Origin: Planctomycetota bacterium
GTDB lineage: Bacteria > Planctomycetota > Phycisphaerae > Phycisphaerales > UBA1924
DNA: 24,651 nucleotides
Reading direction: 5' to 3'
NCBI GenBank assembly: GCA_023434205.1
Contig: JAEYTB010000211.1
Span: 1-24,651, forward strand
Part shown: piece by piece, positions 1 through 7,615 of the stretch
How positions within the stretch are numbered: the stretch's first letter is position 1
Layout: every line of letters starts with the position of its first letter
Notes under the pieces: model-generated
What the model was told of the DNA's origin: nothing
What the model saw: only the letters and a program-made list of their open reading frames with translations
The model's database searches: none
Program-made: the position numbers and the translations under genes

Positions 1-2
1 CC

Positions 3-410
3 CCCGCGGTGGTCCCGCCCGAGTTCATCCAGCACACGGTTCAGAAGGGCGAGACCTTTGAGTCCATCGGGCGCAAGTACTACGGCGCCAGCGGCCGCGG
101 CTCGATCATCGCCAAGGCCAACCCTATGACCGACCCGAACCGGCTCACCGCCGGGAAGGTGATCCAGGTGCCCAAGGACCCGACGAATATCCAGGGCGTG
201 CCCGTGCAGCCCAAGCCCCAGCCGGTGGCCCCCGCCCCTGAGGAGTACGTCGTGCAGCAGGGCGACACGCTCTCGGCGATCTCGCAGGAGGTCTACGGCG
301 ACTCCCGCCTGTGGCGGACCATCTTCGAAGCCAACCGCGACCAGCTCCCCAAGGAGACGTCGCTCCGCGCCGGGCAGCGGCTGCGGATCCCGTCAAAGCC
401 GGAGCGGTAG
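3..410 (+). CDS. LysM-domain protein, 3' portion (5' end outside window)
   Basis: The reading frame is open from the first bases of the window, so this is probably the C-terminal part of a longer protein; an in-frame GTG at 9 is the first possible start seen but has no visible ribosome binding site. Two LysM modules are clear: one beginning HTVQKGETFESIGRKYYG and ending AGKVIQVP, and a second beginning EYVVQQGDTLSAISQEVYG and ending AGQRLRIP, joined by a Pro/Gln-rich linker. LysM domains bind the N-acetylglucosamine backbone of peptidoglycan and related glycans, so a periplasmic or envelope role is expected. No catalytic domain is visible in the part present. A Shine-Dalgarno-like GGAGGA follows the stop and serves the next gene, so the two may be cotranscribed. 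Confidence 0.85.
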   Translation, partial: PAVVPPEFIQHTVQKGETFESIGRKYYGASGRGSIIAKANPMTDPNRLTAGKVIQVPKDPTNIQGVPVQPKPQPVAPAPEEYVVQQGDTLSAISQEVYGDSRLWRTIFEANRDQLPKETSLRAGQRLRIPSKPER

Positions 411-425
411 CCGGAGGAGTGACGC

Positions 426-1418
426 GTGGGCGACCGGTACGTGGTGACAGGCGGGGCTGGGTTCGTGGGGAGCAACCTCGTTGCGGCACTGGTGCGCCAC
501 GATCCCTCGGCTTCCATCTGCATCGTCGACGACTGTCGCACGGGCAGCTTCGCCAACGTCATCGAAGCGATGGACCGGGCCAAGCTCCCGCCCTTTTCCG
601 GCCGCTTCATCGCCAGCCCTGTCGAGAAGCTCAACGCCGCCGAGCTTGTTGAGGGCGCGCGGGCCGTCTTCCACCTCGCGGCGATCACGGACACCACCGT
701 CAAGGACGAGGCGGAGATGATCCGCGTGAACACGAACGGCTTTGAGCCCGTGCTCCAGGCCTGCGTCGCCCGGGGCGTCCCGCTGGTCTACGCCAGTTCC
801 GCCGCGACCTACGGCACACCGCCGCAGGCGGCCCAGCGAGCCCCGTTCGCGCTCGATGCCGCGGGCCGGCCCAACAACGTCTACGGCTTCAGCAAGTGGC
901 TGATGGAAGCCATGCACCGTGCCGACCCGCACGAGTCCGCCCGCGTCGTCGGCCTGCGCTACTTCAACGTCTTTGGCCCTGGCGAGAGCCGCAAGGGCCA
1001 CATGGCCTCGATGGTCTACCAGCTCGCGACCCGGATGCTCGCCGGCGAAGCGCCCCGGGTGTTCCGCGACGGCACGCAGGCCCGCGACCAGGTGTACGTG
1101 GACGACGTGGTCTCCTGCACCCTCGCCGGGGCGGGCATCGGCGGCACGGGCCGGCCGGGGGTCTACAACGTAGGCTCGGGCGTCCCGACCACGTTCAACG
1201 AGATCATCCAGGCCCTGCGCAAGGAGCTGGCGATCCCCGAGACCCAGCGCCCGACCGAGTACATCGACATGCCCGCGAGCGTCCGGGCGTTCTACCAGGA
1301 CTTCACACTCGCGGACATCTCGGCCACGCGCGAGGGGCTGGGCTGGACGCCCGCCTGGGCGCCGGCGGACGCGATCCGGGCGTACGCGAGGTGGCTGAAG
1401 CCGCGCCAGGCGCGCTGA
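426..1418 (+). CDS. hldD: NAD(P)-dependent sugar-nucleotide epimerase, ADP-glyceromanno-heptose 6-epimerase (HldD/RfaD) type
   Basis: This is a 330-residue extended short-chain dehydrogenase. The Rossmann motif TGGAGFVGS lies at residues 8-16, the catalytic serine pair at about 124-125 and the YGFSK (YxxxK) motif at 153-157. Segments resembling HldD more than GalE-type epimerases are YFNVFGPGE followed by KGHMAS (about 179-195), NVGSG with TFNEI (248-260) and YIDMP...FYQDFTLAD (279-297). HldD converts ADP-D-glycero- to ADP-L-glycero-beta-D-manno-heptose for lipopolysaccharide core. The GTG start is chosen because GGAGGAG sits just upstream; no ATG is available nearby. A UDP-glucuronate decarboxylase follows after 25 nt, fitting an envelope polysaccharide locus. 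Family assignment is firm; exact substrate is inferred from motifs. Confidence 0.8.
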   Translation: MGDRYVVTGGAGFVGSNLVAALVRHDPSASICIVDDCRTGSFANVIEAMDRAKLPPFSGRFIASPVEKLNAAELVEGARAVFHLAAITDTTVKDEAEMIRVNTNGFEPVLQACVARGVPLVYASSAATYGTPPQAAQRAPFALDAAGRPNNVYGFSKWLMEAMHRADPHESARVVGLRYFNVFGPGESRKGHMASMVYQLATRMLAGEAPRVFRDGTQARDQVYVDDVVSCTLAGAGIGGTGRPGVYNVGSGVPTTFNEIIQALRKELAIPETQRPTEYIDMPASVRAFYQDFTLADISATREGLGWTPAWAPADAIRAYARWLKPRQAR

Positions 1419-1431
1419 GCCGCGCCCGTCC

Positions 1432-1437
1432 TACCCT
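1432..1437 (+). promoter_or_regulatory. Candidate -10 element TACCCT ahead of the decarboxylase gene
   Basis: The string CCTACCCT fits a CTAnnnT element that recurs before several genes in this window. It ends 6 nt before the ATG at 1444, so a transcript from here would be leaderless or nearly so. No convincing -35 box is visible 17 nt upstream, so confidence is low. Confidence 0.3.
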
Positions 1438-1443
1438 CCGCCC

Positions 1444-2415
1444 ATGAAGATTCGACGCATCCTCGTGACGGGCGGGGCCGGGTTCCTGGGGTCGCACATC
1501 TGCGACCGGCTCGTGGACCAGGGCCACGACGTGATCTGCCTGGACAACTTCTTCACCAGCCAGAAGTCCAACATCAAGCACCTGCTGGCGCGCCCGAACT
1601 TCGAGCTGATCCGGCACGACGTCACACACCCCATCTGGCTCGAGGTGGACGAGGTCTACAACATGGCCTGCCCCGCCGCGCCGGGGCACTACCAGTTCAA
1701 CCCCATCAAGACCATGAAGACCTCGGTCATGGGCGCCATCAACGTGCTGGGCATGGCCAAGCGCTGCCGCGCCAAGGTGCTCCAGGCCTCGACGAGCGAG
1801 GTCTACGGCGACCCGGAGGTCCACCCCCAGCCCGAGAGCTACCGGGGCAACGTGAACCCCATCGGCCCCCGCGCGTGCTACGACGAGGGCAAGCGTGCCG
1901 CGGAGACGCTGTTCTTTGACTACTACCGCAGCAACCGTGTGAACATCCGCGTCATCCGGATCTTCAACACCTACGGCCCGCGGATGCACCCCTTTGACGG
2001 CCGGGTGGTCTCCAACTTCATCCGCCAGGCGCTGCACAACGAGGACATCACGATCTTCGGCGACGGCCAGCAGTCGCGCTCGTTCTGCTACGTGGACGAC
2101 CTGGTCGAGGGCATCATCCGCATGATGAACGCCCCCGACGACTTCATCGGCCCCGTGAACCTCGGCAACCCCGTCGAGTTCACGATGCTGGAGCTGGCGC
2201 AGCTCGTGATTGAGCTGACGGGGAGCCGCTCCAAGCTCGTCCACCGGGCCCTGCCCGCCGACGACCCCACGCAGCGGCAGCCGGACATCGCCCTCGCCCG
2301 CGCCCGCCTGGGGTGGGAGCCCAAGGTCGCGCTCCGCGACGGGCTCGCCAAGACCATCGAGTTCTTCAAAAGCATCAAGCTCGACGACTACCGCCCGCCG
2401 ACCCCAAACTACTGA
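1444..2415 (+). CDS. UDP-glucuronate decarboxylase (UDP-xylose synthase), extended SDR
   Basis: The 323-residue protein has the NAD-binding motif TGGAGFLGSH (9-18), the TSE triad region (117-119) and YDEGK (YxxxK, 146-150). It closely follows the UXS family signature, with DNFFTS (35-39 region), HDVTHP (58-63), ACPAAPGHYQ (75-84), RIFNTYGPRM (172-181) and the VSNFI segment near 189-193. UXS oxidises and decarboxylates UDP-glucuronate to UDP-xylose, a cytoplasmic step in making xylose-containing polysaccharide. The ATG has no clear Shine-Dalgarno sequence; a TACCCT element 6 nt upstream suggests a leaderless message. The gene converges on ruvB with only 4 nt between stop codons. Length matches bacterial single-domain UXS. 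Confidence 0.92.
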   Translation: MKIRRILVTGGAGFLGSHICDRLVDQGHDVICLDNFFTSQKSNIKHLLARPNFELIRHDVTHPIWLEVDEVYNMACPAAPGHYQFNPIKTMKTSVMGAINVLGMAKRCRAKVLQASTSEVYGDPEVHPQPESYRGNVNPIGPRACYDEGKRAAETLFFDYYRSNRVNIRVIRIFNTYGPRMHPFDGRVVSNFIRQALHNEDITIFGDGQQSRSFCYVDDLVEGIIRMMNAPDDFIGPVNLGNPVEFTMLELAQLVIELTGSRSKLVHRALPADDPTQRQPDIALARARLGWEPKVALRDGLAKTIEFFKSIKLDDYRPPTPNY

Positions 2416-2419
2416 CCCC

Positions 2420-3448
2420 TCAGAACAGGTCGCTCTGCCCTTCGACGGGCTTGTACGTCAGGCCCAGGTGCTCGCACGCCGCGCGGGTCAGCGCCCGGCC
2501 CCGCCGCGTGCGCGCCAGGAACCCGATCTGGAGCAGGTACGGCTCGACGACGTCCTCGAGCGTGCCCGAGTCCTCGTTCATCGTCGCCGCGATCGTCTCC
2601 AGCCCGACGGGCCCGCCCTGGTACGTCGTCCCGATGGTCCGCAGGAACGCGCGGTCCAGCTCATCCAGCCCAAGGTGGTCCACGCCCTCGAGCTTGAGCG
2701 CGGCCTCCACCATCGCCCCCGTGATCCGGCCGTCCCCCTTCACCTGCGCGTAGTCCCGCACCCGACGCAGCAGCCGGTTGGCGATCCGCGGCGTCCCCCG
2801 CGACCTCGCCGCGACAATCTCGAGCGCCGTCCGCTCAGCACCCGGCACGTTGAGCAGCCGCGACGACCGCTCCAGGATCGCCAGCAGGTCGCCCCGCCCG
2901 TAGTACTGGAGGTGGTGTACAAGCCCGAACCGCGAGCGCAGCGGGGACGAGAGCATCCCCGCCCTGGTTGTCGCCCCGATCAGCGTGAAGGGCTTGCACC
3001 GCACCTGCACCGTGCGCGCCGCCATCCCGCTGTCGAGCGTGACGTCGATGCGGAAGTCCTCCATCGCGGGGTAGATGAACTCCTCGACCGCGACCGGCAG
3101 GCGGTGGATCTCGTCGATGAACAGGATGTCCGCGTGCTGGAGGCGAGTGAGGGCCGCGACCAGGTCCGTGCCGCGGGCCAGCGCCGGCCCGCTCGTCACC
3201 GCGATCTTGACGCCCATCTCCTGGGCCAACACGTGCGCGAGCGTGGTCTTTCCAAGCCCCGGCGGGCCGTGGAGCAGCACGTGCTCCAGCGGCTCCTTCC
3301 GCTCCTTCACCGCCTGGATCGCGATCGACACGCGCTCGATCAGCTCGCGCTGCCCGACATACTCGGCCAGCGCGGTGGGCCGCAGCGCCCAGTTCGCCTG
3401 CTCCTCCTGGGGCGCGGCCTCGGACGACAACAGGCGGTCGGTGGCCAT
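2420..3448 (-). CDS. ruvB: Holliday junction branch migration helicase RuvB
   Basis: The 342-residue protein is a full-length RuvB AAA+ ATPase. Walker A is GPPGLGKTT (61-69), Walker B LFIDEIHRL (109-117), sensor 1 GATTR (158-162), and the arginine-finger region SPLRSRFG lies at 168-175. A winged-helix domain follows, with GLDELD (260-265) and TYQGGPVGLETIA (275-287). RuvB hexamers drive branch migration of Holliday junctions together with RuvA. The ATG at 3448 is chosen over a start 78 nt upstream because it overlaps the upstream stop as TGATG and gives the family's usual N-terminus ending in LRPTALAEYVGQ. ruvA and ruvC are not nearby; translation is probably coupled to the secreted-protein gene. 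Confidence 0.96.
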   Translation of the reverse strand: MATDRLLSSEAAPQEEQANWALRPTALAEYVGQRELIERVSIAIQAVKERKEPLEHVLLHGPPGLGKTTLAHVLAQEMGVKIAVTSGPALARGTDLVAALTRLQHADILFIDEIHRLPVAVEEFIYPAMEDFRIDVTLDSGMAARTVQVRCKPFTLIGATTRAGMLSSPLRSRFGLVHHLQYYGRGDLLAILERSSRLLNVPGAERTALEIVAARSRGTPRIANRLLRRVRDYAQVKGDGRITGAMVEAALKLEGVDHLGLDELDRAFLRTIGTTYQGGPVGLETIAATMNEDSGTLEDVVEPYLLQIGFLARTRRGRALTRAACEHLGLTYKPVEGQSDLF

Positions 3449-4950
3449 CAGCGGCGGCTCTTTTCCATCGGCAGCCCCTTGGCCTTCCAGAGCTGTACAA
3501 GCTTGTCCTTGCTCACCGGCTCCCACACGGCGAGGTCCGGCATCTCCGTGCGCATCAGCTCGCCCTTGCCGTTGAAGTACGACACCATCGGCGGCTTCTT
3601 CTCGCTCAGGCGCGTCGTGAGCCTCCAGAGCCCCGGCCTGTCGCTGGGCTGCTCCAGCGTCTCACGCCGGTATGTGACCGTCATCTCGTCGGATTGGTAC
3701 CCGTAGAACCCGAAGTCCGTCGCCGCGCCGCCCTTCACCAGGATTTGCGGCAGGACCGTCGCCTCCACACGGCTGATGTACCCGTCGCTCTGGAACACCG
3801 GCCGGACCTCCTGCCCGGGCCGCCCCGCGCCTTCAACCTGCACGACCATGCTCATCCCCGACCGCGCCCCCCGCTCGGTCATGGTGTCCACCTGCTGCCC
3901 CCGCCGGATCGCGTTGCGGATGGTCCAGAACTCCTCCTTGAAGTCCTTGCTCACGAAGTACGCGGCACTGGAGTCGATCGTCACGCCCTTGTCGATCATC
4001 CGGGCGTCCATCTGCACGATGTAGCCCTCCTGCCCGCCCGCCGCGTTGCCCAGCTCGTTGGGCCGGCCGACGCGGGTGATGATCCGGCGGTAGCCCAGCT
4101 CCGTCGCATCGCCGTCCGCTCCGCTGGAACTCGGGCGGTAGCACCGCTCCCAGCGCTCCGGGCCGGTCATGATCGCACGGAAGTCCTCCGGCTTGAGAGC
4201 CTCGAGCACCTTGCGGCCCGCGGCGATCCCCGCGGCGCGGGTCAGCATGATCGTCGCGGGGTCCTCAAACGTCGCCGTCGCGACCGTCGCCTCGTACGTC
4301 GTGCGGGCCTTCTCGAACACGCCCGGCGTCGTGATGAGCTCGAAGATCACAAACTGGCCCGGGGCGGTCTTGAACACCGTCAGGCCGTGGACCACGTCCG
4401 GGTCGCGGGGGGTGGCGCCTGGGACCGAAACGTACACCCGTTCGGTATCCAGGCCATTGATGCGGATGGTCTTGCGCCGCTCGATCAGCTTGCCCTTGAC
4501 CCCCACCAGCTCGCCCACCTTGTCGGGATTGCGTTCGTCCTCAGGCTTGACATAGACCTCGCCCGCGGCCTTGAACAACTCGGTCACCAGCCCGTCGCAG
4601 ATCTCCGCCGGCAGCGTGTCCGTGTTGATCGTCCGGGGGGTCTGAATATTGATCAGCCAGGTGTTGTCCTTGGGCGTGATCTGGACGGACGACTTTCCCC
4701 CAAAGGAGTTCGCCTGGGCCGTCGTGTCGACGGGCAGGTGCATGGTCAGCCCCACGCTGTCGAGCTTCCAGGGGTCCAGGGAGAGCTCGATCGGGGCGGG
4801 GTTGTACGTGGTCTTGGGGGAGGGCGCAGAACCTGCGGGCTTGCTCGGCTGGCGGCCCTGCGGCTGCGCCGTGGCGGCCCCGGCCAGGAGCAGGATGGCG
4901 AGCGTCGACAGGACGGGGCGGTTCCAACGGCAGTGGGGCAGGCTGGTCAT
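3448..4950 (-). CDS. Secreted protein of unknown function with Sec signal peptide
   Basis: I do not recognise this 500-residue protein. Its N-terminus has a basic stretch, a hydrophobic core (STLAILLLAGAATA) and a plausible signal peptidase site after ATA, followed by a Pro/Ser/Lys-rich linker; the remaining ~450 residues look globular and soluble, with no further membrane segment. The start is placed at the second of two ATGs (4950 rather than 4956): the GGAGGG Shine-Dalgarno abuts the first ATG but is 6 nt from the second. The gene diverges from the ribosomal cluster and ends inside the ruvB start (TGATG). No enzyme motif or metal site was found. It is likely periplasmic or surface exposed; cotranscription with ruvB seems to be positional rather than functional. 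Confidence 0.85.
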   Translation of the reverse strand: MTSLPHCRWNRPVLSTLAILLLAGAATAQPQGRQPSKPAGSAPSPKTTYNPAPIELSLDPWKLDSVGLTMHLPVDTTAQANSFGGKSSVQITPKDNTWLINIQTPRTINTDTLPAEICDGLVTELFKAAGEVYVKPEDERNPDKVGELVGVKGKLIERRKTIRINGLDTERVYVSVPGATPRDPDVVHGLTVFKTAPGQFVIFELITTPGVFEKARTTYEATVATATFEDPATIMLTRAAGIAAGRKVLEALKPEDFRAIMTGPERWERCYRPSSSGADGDATELGYRRIITRVGRPNELGNAAGGQEGYIVQMDARMIDKGVTIDSSAAYFVSKDFKEEFWTIRNAIRRGQQVDTMTERGARSGMSMVVQVEGAGRPGQEVRPVFQSDGYISRVEATVLPQILVKGGAATDFGFYGYQSDEMTVTYRRETLEQPSDRPGLWRLTTRLSEKKPPMVSYFNGKGELMRTEMPDLAVWEPVSKDKLVQLWKAKGLPMEKSRR

Positions 4951-5097
4951 GGGCATCCCTCCGGTACGGGCCAGATCAATGTAGAGACTTGGATCGGTCC
5001 GAAGTGGGCGGCGGTTGTAGGAATGTTGTTCGGCCCGCCGGGCCGCCGGTGCCCGGCCCGGGGGGGCCTAGGCTCAGGATGGTGGAGCTTGCCTGGG

Positions 5098-5125
5098 TTG
5101 ACACCGCGGGGGGGCTGTCTATTCT
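5098..5125 (+). promoter_or_regulatory. Predicted promoter of the S10 (rpsJ) operon
   Basis: A perfect -35 box TTGACA (5098-5103) is separated by 16 nt from TATTCT (5120-5125), which matches the -10 consensus at four of six positions including the key TA...T. Transcription would begin near 5132, giving a leader of about 105 nt before rpsJ. It is the best promoter match in the window. Confidence 0.6.
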
Positions 5126-5129
5126 TCCC

Positions 5130-5223
5130 TCCCGCTTCTCCGGGAGAGGCGCGGGCGTGTTCGCGCATCGCTTTGGCAAGTTGCCTGGTGCGAGGTTGAT
5201 CGGAAAAGTGGGGGAGTTCCCCC
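5130..5223 (+). promoter_or_regulatory. Structured 5' leader of rpsJ (three hairpins)
   Basis: Three inverted repeats are visible between the predicted start of transcription and rpsJ. The first pairs 5130-5140 with 5144-5155 (about 11 bp, one bulged C, CGG loop) and begins at the predicted +1. The second is GGCA-AGT-TGCC near 5175-5185. The third is GGGGG-AGTT-CCCCC at 5210-5223, just before the start region. Leaders of S10 operons are often targets of ribosomal protein feedback (L4 in Escherichia coli); whether this one is such a target is inference. Confidence 0.4.
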
Positions 5224-5236
5224 GGGTGGTTTACGA

Positions 5237-5545
<309 letters not shown>

Positions 5546-5554
5546 GTCAAACTG

Positions 5555-5581
5555 CCCCTGGGCGTGCCGCCCGGGGGTTTT
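5555..5581 (+). terminator. Intrinsic terminator or attenuator between rpsJ and rplC
   Basis: CCCCTGGGCG (5555-5564) pairs with CGCCCGGGGG (5568-5577), ten pairs with one T-G wobble and a TGC loop, followed directly by TTTT. It lies 10 nt after the rpsJ stop and 24 nt before the rplC start. With little room for another promoter, partial read-through (attenuation) is the likeliest use. Confidence 0.75.
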
Positions 5582-5604
5582 CGTTGGTAGGAATCGAGGA
5601 CGCC

Positions 5605-6291
5605 ATGGGCTTGTCGCTGCTGGGTAAGAAAATCGGAATGACGCGCGTCTACAACGACGGCGTGAGCGTGCCGGTGACTGTGATCGAGTGCGGCCCGTGC
5701 GTGGTCACCCAGGTCCGCACCGCGGACCGGGACGGCTACGACGCGGTGCAGATCGGCTACGGCGAGGTCAAGGCCCGCAACAGCACGATGCCGCTCATCG
5801 CCCACGACATGAAGGCGGGCACCACCCCCAAGCGCCACCACCGCGAGTTCCGCGTGGCCGCCAAGGACGCCTCCGGCTTCACCCCCGGCCAGACCCTCAC
5901 GGTCAAGGACCTCGAGGGGACGATGTTCGTCGACGTCGTCGGCCGCAGCAAGGGCAAGGGCTTCGCCGGCGTCATGAAGCGCTGGCACTTCAAGGGCCTC
6001 TTCGCCTCCCACGGCACCGAGCGTAAGCACCGCTCCCCCGGCTCCATCGGCTCGCTCTGCTCCAACCGCGGCTTCGGCGGCGGCCTCAAGAAGGGCAAGA
6101 AAATGGCCGGCCACATGGGCGACGAGCGGGTCACCACCCGCAGCCTCGACGTCGTCCGCATCGACGCCGACAAGAACCTGCTCCTGGTCAAGGGGCCGGT
6201 CGCGGGGGGCAAGAACGGCCTGGTGGAGGTCCGCCCCGCCGTCCGTCTGTACAAGAGCAAGGCAAAGAAGCTCGCCGCGGCGAAGAAGTAA
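5605..6291 (+). CDS. rplC: 50S ribosomal protein L3 (uL3)
   Basis: The 228-residue protein begins MGLSLLGKKIGMTRVY, the family's N-terminus, and contains SKGKGFAGVMKRWHF (115-129), HGTERKHRSPGSIG (136-149) and the GKKMAGHMG loop (164-172) that reaches towards the peptidyl transferase centre. L3 is an early assembly protein of the large subunit. ATG at 5605 is preferred to an in-frame TTG at 5584 because GAGGA lies just ahead and the extra residues match nothing in the family. A Lys/Ala-rich C-terminus (YKSKAKKLAAAKK) is slightly longer than usual. The following 304 nt hold no gene. Confidence 0.97.
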   Translation: MGLSLLGKKIGMTRVYNDGVSVPVTVIECGPCVVTQVRTADRDGYDAVQIGYGEVKARNSTMPLIAHDMKAGTTPKRHHREFRVAAKDASGFTPGQTLTVKDLEGTMFVDVVGRSKGKGFAGVMKRWHFKGLFASHGTERKHRSPGSIGSLCSNRGFGGGLKKGKKMAGHMGDERVTTRSLDVVRIDADKNLLLVKGPVAGGKNGLVEVRPAVRLYKSKAKKLAAAKK

Positions 6292-6595
6292 GCCGCGTCA
6301 GGGCCTAGGATCATGACCCTGCCCAGCGTTGGGCCGGGAAGACAGGAGTTGGAAGGGTTGCAGCCGCCGGCCGTTTGAAAGAACGATCGGCGGGCCCGGA
6401 AGGTCCGGCGACGGAAACCACCAGGCAGCGACAACAGATTCGAGACAGCCGAGTCGATTCCGATCCACCCCGCACGCACGGTGCGTGTACCCGCGAGGGA
6501 CTGGAGGTGAGACGGATAGGCGGCAAAGAGACGCGTGAGGTCGGGCAGCATGCCCCCGCCGTACGCGTCAGGCGTCAGACGAGGTGGAAGACACG
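6292..6595 (+). promoter_or_regulatory. 304-nt non-coding spacer before rplD: candidate promoter and structured leader RNA
   Basis: No open frame here looks coding. A GCCTAGGAT element (TAGGAT 6306-6311) resembles the -10 motif seen elsewhere in the window. Just downstream is a hairpin GCCCA-GCGT-TGGGC (6321-6334). A nested stem follows: CCGCCG (6364-6369) with CGGCGG (6388-6393), enclosing CGTT/AACG (6372-6375/6382-6385). It is mutually exclusive with CGGGCC (6391-6396) pairing with GGTCCG (6402-6407). Later CACGCAC-G-GTGCGTG (6473-6487) is a perfect dyad. Spacers inside S10 operons are normally tens of bases, so a leader regulating rplD and downstream genes, possibly by L4 itself, is a reasonable inference. 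Confidence 0.5.
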
Positions 6596-7300
6596 ATGAA
6601 TGTCCCCGTCTACAACATGCAGGGCAAGGAAGTTGCCCAGTTCACCATCGACGAGAAGTCCTTGGGCGGTGAGATCAACGCGGCGTTGATCAAGCAGGCG
6701 TACGTCCGCTACCACGCGAACCTCCGCCAGGGCTCCGCCCGCACCAAGAACCGCACCCAGGTCGAGGGCTCGACCCGCAAGATCTACAAGCAGAAGGGCA
6801 CCGGCAACGCCCGCCACGGCGACCGCAAGGCCAACCTCTTCAAGGGCGGCGGCCACGGCCACTCCAAGAAGCGGACCCGCGAGGATTACCGCCTCGACAT
6901 GCCCAAGAAGATGCGGCGCAAGGCCAACCGCAACGCGCTGCTCTCCAAGCTGATGGACAACGAGGTCCGCATCGTCGACGGCTTCGCCTTCAAGGAGGCG
7001 AAAACCAAGCTGTTCCAGCAGTTCCTCAAGGCGATCAAGGTCGACCGCTCCGCGCTGGTGGCCCTGCCCTTCGACGGCGAGGCCTCCGACAACGCCCGCC
7101 TCTCCGGCCGCAACGTCGAGGACATCACCCTCGTCCGCGCCGACCAGCTCAACTGCTTCAACATGCTGAACCACCGGTACCTGGTCATCAGCAAGGCCGA
7201 CCTCGAGGCCTGGCTGAAGGGCCCCGTCTCCCAGACCGGCAAGGACGCGAAGATCAACCCGCTCGGCCGCGAGGCCGCCAAGAAGGTGGAGGTCGCCTAA
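6596..7300 (+). CDS. rplD: 50S ribosomal protein L4 (uL4)
   Basis: The 234-residue product has the conserved extended loop GSTRKIYKQKGTGNARHGDRK-like segment (58-78, containing KQKGTGNARHG) that lines the exit tunnel, and the C-terminal globular part with NMLNHRYLVIS. L4 is a large-subunit assembly initiator and in Escherichia coli also represses its own S10 operon. ATG at 6596 with GGAAG five bases ahead is chosen over an in-frame GTG at 6584. The last residues (about 215-234, after LKGPVS) form a Lys-rich tail. The gene follows an unusually long spacer and its TAA abuts the rplW ATG, indicating coupled translation. Confidence 0.97.
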   Translation: MNVPVYNMQGKEVAQFTIDEKSLGGEINAALIKQAYVRYHANLRQGSARTKNRTQVEGSTRKIYKQKGTGNARHGDRKANLFKGGGHGHSKKRTREDYRLDMPKKMRRKANRNALLSKLMDNEVRIVDGFAFKEAKTKLFQQFLKAIKVDRSALVALPFDGEASDNARLSGRNVEDITLVRADQLNCFNMLNHRYLVISKADLEAWLKGPVSQTGKDAKINPLGREAAKKVEVA

Positions 7301-7591
7301 ATGCCCGCGAACGTCGATCCCATCTACATCATCAAGAAGCCGATGCTCAGCGAGAAGAGCACGTACAACATGAACGAGCACAAGCTGTACTCGTTCGAGG
7401 TTGACCCCCGGGCCACCAAGGACGAGATCAAGAACGCCATCGAGGCGATCTACAAGGTCCGCGTCGTGGGCATCAACACCCAGGTCCGCAAGCACAAGGC
7501 CCGGCGCCTCCGCTACGGCGTGGTCAAGCCCGCCAACAGCAAGAAGGCCACCGTCCGCCTGCACCCCGAGGACTCCATCGAACTCTTCTGA
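7301..7591 (+). CDS. rplW: 50S ribosomal protein L23 (uL23)
   Basis: The 96-residue protein matches L23 over its length: IIKKPMLSEKST (10-21), YSFEVDPRATKDEIKNAIE (30-48), IYKVRVVGINT and a basic RKHKARRLRYG stretch. L23 surrounds the tunnel exit and is the docking site for trigger factor and SRP. The ATG begins immediately after the rplD stop codon with no intervening base, so ribosomes probably pass directly from one gene to the other. The next gene, rplB, starts 25 nt downstream with its own GGAGAG site. Confidence 0.97.
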   Translation: MPANVDPIYIIKKPMLSEKSTYNMNEHKLYSFEVDPRATKDEIKNAIEAIYKVRVVGINTQVRKHKARRLRYGVVKPANSKKATVRLHPEDSIELF

Positions 7592-7615
7592 CCGTCAGGA
7601 GAGAAGGACTCAGCC

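Noticed and set aside
3449..3526. N-terminally extended RuvB
   Set aside because: The added residues lie within the upstream gene and match no RuvB; the ATG at 3448 fits the TGATG overlap.
2468..3706. 412-codon + strand frame opposite ruvB
   Set aside because: Shadow of a well-conserved RuvB; no family resemblance.
5031..5045. Hairpin CGGCCC-GCC-GGGCCG as a terminator for the minus-strand gene
   Set aside because: It lies upstream of that gene, on neither strand followed by a T run; probably just GC-rich sequence.
3694..5199. 501-codon + strand frame opposite the secreted protein
   Set aside because: Arg/His/Asp-rich shadow without motifs; the minus-strand gene has a signal peptide and ribosome binding site.
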